DNA of 64,000 nucleotides from Paludibacterium yongneupense DSM 18731 (lineage in GTDB: Bacteria > Pseudomonadota > Gammaproteobacteria > Burkholderiales > Chromobacteriaceae): positions 124,001 through 188,000 of the forward strand of contig NZ_AUGZ01000005.1 in NCBI RefSeq assembly GCF_000422925.1, written 5' to 3'. Made by a program: the position numbers and the translations under genes. Of this stretch, positions 62,393 to 64,000 are shown piece by piece. Position 1 is the stretch's first letter. Each line of letters opens with the position of its first letter. The notes beneath the pieces were generated by a model, which was not told the origin of the DNA, made no database searches, and saw nothing but the letters and a program-made list of their open reading frames with translations.

Positions 62393-62653
62393 GTGATCGG
62401 CAGACAAACATCAATAGCGTGCTTGCTCGCCTCCGCGGCACTTCTGCTATCTTCGCCCAATGGGTGGGCCGCCGATGCCGGGCTCCCCCCACCCGACGCA
62501 TCGATGTCATTGGAACCGCCGCTGCGCGCCGTCGCGACCGTTCCGCAAGCCGCCCAGAGCGATAGAATCCACGCGATCATCGCAAAATACGGGCTGAAGT
62601 GCGCCAACCCGACTTGCCCGGTCTGCTACCCGCAGAATACCTCCTCTCCCTGA
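62393..62653 (+). CDS. small secreted protein with C-terminal cysteine motif (86 aa)
   Basis: GTG 62393 has a near-perfect AAGGAGGT 4 nt upstream, preferred over earlier in-frame starts. The 86-residue product has a signal peptide (about 1-25, ending GWAA) and a Pro-rich mature start. Its C-terminal segment AIIAKYGLKCANPTCPVC has three Cys in C-x4-C-x2-C spacing. This could bind metal or form disulfides in the periplasm. Family unknown. Confidence 0.6.
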   Translation: MIGRQTSIACLLASAALLLSSPNGWAADAGLPPPDASMSLEPPLRAVATVPQAAQSDRIHAIIAKYGLKCANPTCPVCYPQNTSSP

Positions 62654-63395
62654 AATCACACTGAACGACGCGTCGTAAAGCAGAAACTCTGTACATGCCA
62701 TGCATGGGCAGGCGCCCTCCGGCTCGGCCAAACCATGAGAATGCCGGTTGCACGAATATTCCGGTTTGACAATGACGTCGAATCACCTCTGAGCGCATAG
62801 AAGTCGCCATGCGCGTCGACATTTCGCACACTGCGGGACAACTCGCTCCTTTTGCCTGTCTGAAATCCGAATCACGGCATACCGAATTCAGCAGCAAGTT
62901 CAATCGCAATGGGCGGATTTTCTCCAACTGGCTGCGTTGCTTGAACTATCTACGCAATGTATGCGCTCACCACCGAAGCGCAATAGCGTCGATCAGACTC
63001 GGCTGCCGCGGTCGAGGCGCTGCCTCGAGCCTGGTTTTTCATGGCGTGCGAGCAGGCCCGTGCACGTTGCCCCATGCCTCTTTCTTCGGCTGGCCGGCGG
63101 GGCCCTTTTCTGCGTACAGACGGCAGCGATTATCGACCCGAATATTCCAAGGCGTGCACAGGAAAATTGCACGCCACACAGACTCCATCCGGCATGGAAG
63201 GCATGGCTAGCATTGAGAATACCCGCCATCCAGAACATCGACTTCGGCTTGTCCTGCAACTAGCTTCTATCCGTCCACACGTCTCCTGCGATAATGATTT
63301 TTTTGACTTCGTCATTGCCGGTTGACATTATTACCCATTAAAATTGCCATCAGTCTTAACATATTTAAACTAATTTAAGTAAAATTTAAAAACAC
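62654..63395. other. 742-bp region of decayed sequence
   Basis: No intact gene. It contains the Abi_2-like remnant at 62809-62985 and becomes strongly AT-rich after about 63290, just ahead of the low-GC secreted gene. Mixed composition suggests the edge of an acquired segment. Confidence 0.45.
62809..62985 (+). pseudogene. remnant of an Abi_2 (AbiD/F-like) abortive-infection gene
   Basis: In the frame of the ATG at 62809, residues encoded near 62923-62970 read NWLRCLNYLRNVCAHH. This closely matches the conserved W-x-x-x-L-x-x-L-R-N-x-C-A-H-H block of Abi_2 (HEPN-like) proteins. The preceding residues SKFNRNGRIFS also fit. The usual LWNR continuation is lost and the rest of the roughly 300-aa protein is absent, so this is a decayed fragment. 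Confidence 0.55.
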
Positions 63396-63971
63396 ATGAC
63401 CATCGCCGTCCATATCAGACGCTGCATTGCAAGTTGCCTATTCATCTCGATGAGCTCGCCCGTTTTTTCATTTGACATCCCAACAGCCATCCAAGGATTT
63501 GAGATTGCCAATCAGGCGGAGCAAAAACGGCATACAGCCGATCAATATTTTTACAACCTTCGTCTAAAAATTGACTTTCCAAATGGCGCTCCTTTATTTT
63601 TCAGAGAATCCGCCATAAAAAAGGCGATGGTAGACAAGTTCAGTGAAGTTCCGAAAGAAAGCTTTTCCCTCGTTGGGCGCTATGAATTCACACCAGCCCA
63701 CGATATTACAGTCGACAACAAGAACTATAAGGAGACATGGGTCGCCCAAAGAAATCTTTCACTTAAAGATGGCCCCATGGCATGGGTCTACCGGTATCTG
63801 ATGTCGTGTGACGACAAGACCATCGCATCTGTAGGCGTGATGTATTTTCAAGACAACGCAATGACTGGCGAGCCCAGCAAGGTTTTTGACTCCATACTGG
63901 TATCGGAAGATAAGTACGGTTATGGGTGGAATGTTTACGACTACATTTGCAAAAACAGGACACCGATGTGA
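63396..63971 (+). CDS. secreted hypothetical protein, AT-rich
   Basis: The 191-residue protein has a signal peptide (about 1-26, ending VFSF). The mature part is rich in Lys, Asn, Asp and Phe, with YEFTPAHDITVDNKNYKETW and a C-terminal pair of Cys (MSCDDK, YICKNR) that could form a disulfide. I recognise no family. Base composition is far more AT-rich than most of the window, suggesting horizontal transfer together with the neighbouring Abi remnant. Confidence 0.7.
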   Translation: MTIAVHIRRCIASCLFISMSSPVFSFDIPTAIQGFEIANQAEQKRHTADQYFYNLRLKIDFPNGAPLFFRESAIKKAMVDKFSEVPKESFSLVGRYEFTPAHDITVDNKNYKETWVAQRNLSLKDGPMAWVYRYLMSCDDKTIASVGVMYFQDNAMTGEPSKVFDSILVSEDKYGYGWNVYDYICKNRTPM

Positions 63972-64000
63972 ATTAAAAAAATGCTCGCAAACAAACACAA

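Noticed and set aside
1-64000. tRNA, rRNA, CRISPR arrays, insertion sequences and attachment sites
   Set aside because: None was recognised on reading both strands; a covariance-model or repeat search would be needed to exclude small cases.

Overview
The window is GC-rich chromosomal DNA from a Gram-negative bacterium, most likely a betaproteobacterium of the Neisseriales/Chromobacteriaceae type. Supporting this are tripartite efflux pumps with outer-membrane lipoprotein channels, a PHB-type acetoacetyl-CoA reductase, a CydP-like small oxidase subunit, and the housekeeping run orn / M48 protease / pterin dehydratase / rsgA. I saw no rRNA, tRNA, CRISPR array, intact insertion sequence or prophage. 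The assignment rests on recognising families by eye, not on a database search.

Layout. 1-6.2 kb: a DMT exporter divergent from an XRE-cupin regulator, an MFS exporter divergent from an SgrR-like regulator, and a PAS-GGDEF-EAL protein. 6.5-11.4 kb: an EmrAB-type pump with its outer-membrane channel and a divergent TetR regulator over a 6-3-6 palindrome. 12-14.7 kb: a soluble tandem-Cache protein fused to CheW. 15-20.6 kb: a membrane protein/TetR pair, a DMT exporter, LysR divergent from a metallo-beta-lactamase-fold hydrolase, and a TSUP permease. 21-27.8 kb: core genes (pgi, orn, M48 peptidase, PCD, rsgA, phbB, cydP-like, free-Met-sulfoxide reductase). 27.8-31.5 kb: a KfrA-like coiled-coil protein, a GDPD-fold protein lacking key active-site residues, a sugar-type binding protein and a truncated gene. 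31.5-32.8 kb: a YopT-family (C58) cysteine protease with an overlapping CesT-like chaperone, which looks like an orphan type III effector cassette. 33-38.2 kb: AraC, ABM monooxygenase, a DUF6544-like protein, LysR/lysA and a secreted protein. 38.3-44.8 kb: an RND pump operon with a divergent TetR. 44.8-48.8 kb: an OmpR-type two-component system, an SDR and two very small genes. 48.8-54.2 kb: a DUF1479 oxygenase-like protein divergent from AraC, and a FecBCD-type importer. 54.4-56.8 kb: a Zn/Cd/Pb-type P-ATPase behind a MerR-type promoter. 56.8-59.6 kb: a molybdate/tungstate importer with fused permease and ATPase behind a ModE box. 59.8-64 kb: a membrane PAS-GGDEF protein, small secreted or hypothetical genes, an Abi_2 remnant and an AT-rich secreted gene.

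The most interesting hidden structure is a local regulon at 44.8-48.8 kb. Four copies of an 11-bp-periodic direct repeat (GTAAGTC, N4, GTAAGTC) each sit 8-9 bp upstream of a YAGNAT -10-like hexamer. They lie in front of the two-component operon, the SDR, a 55-codon membrane-peptide gene and a 62-codon gene. The adjacent PmrA/QseB-like response regulator is the obvious candidate to bind them. Other readable regulatory sites are a near-perfect ModE operator, a CadR/ZntR/PbrR-type operator with a 19-bp spacer, two TetR palindromes, and a dispersed hairpin terminator element present three times.
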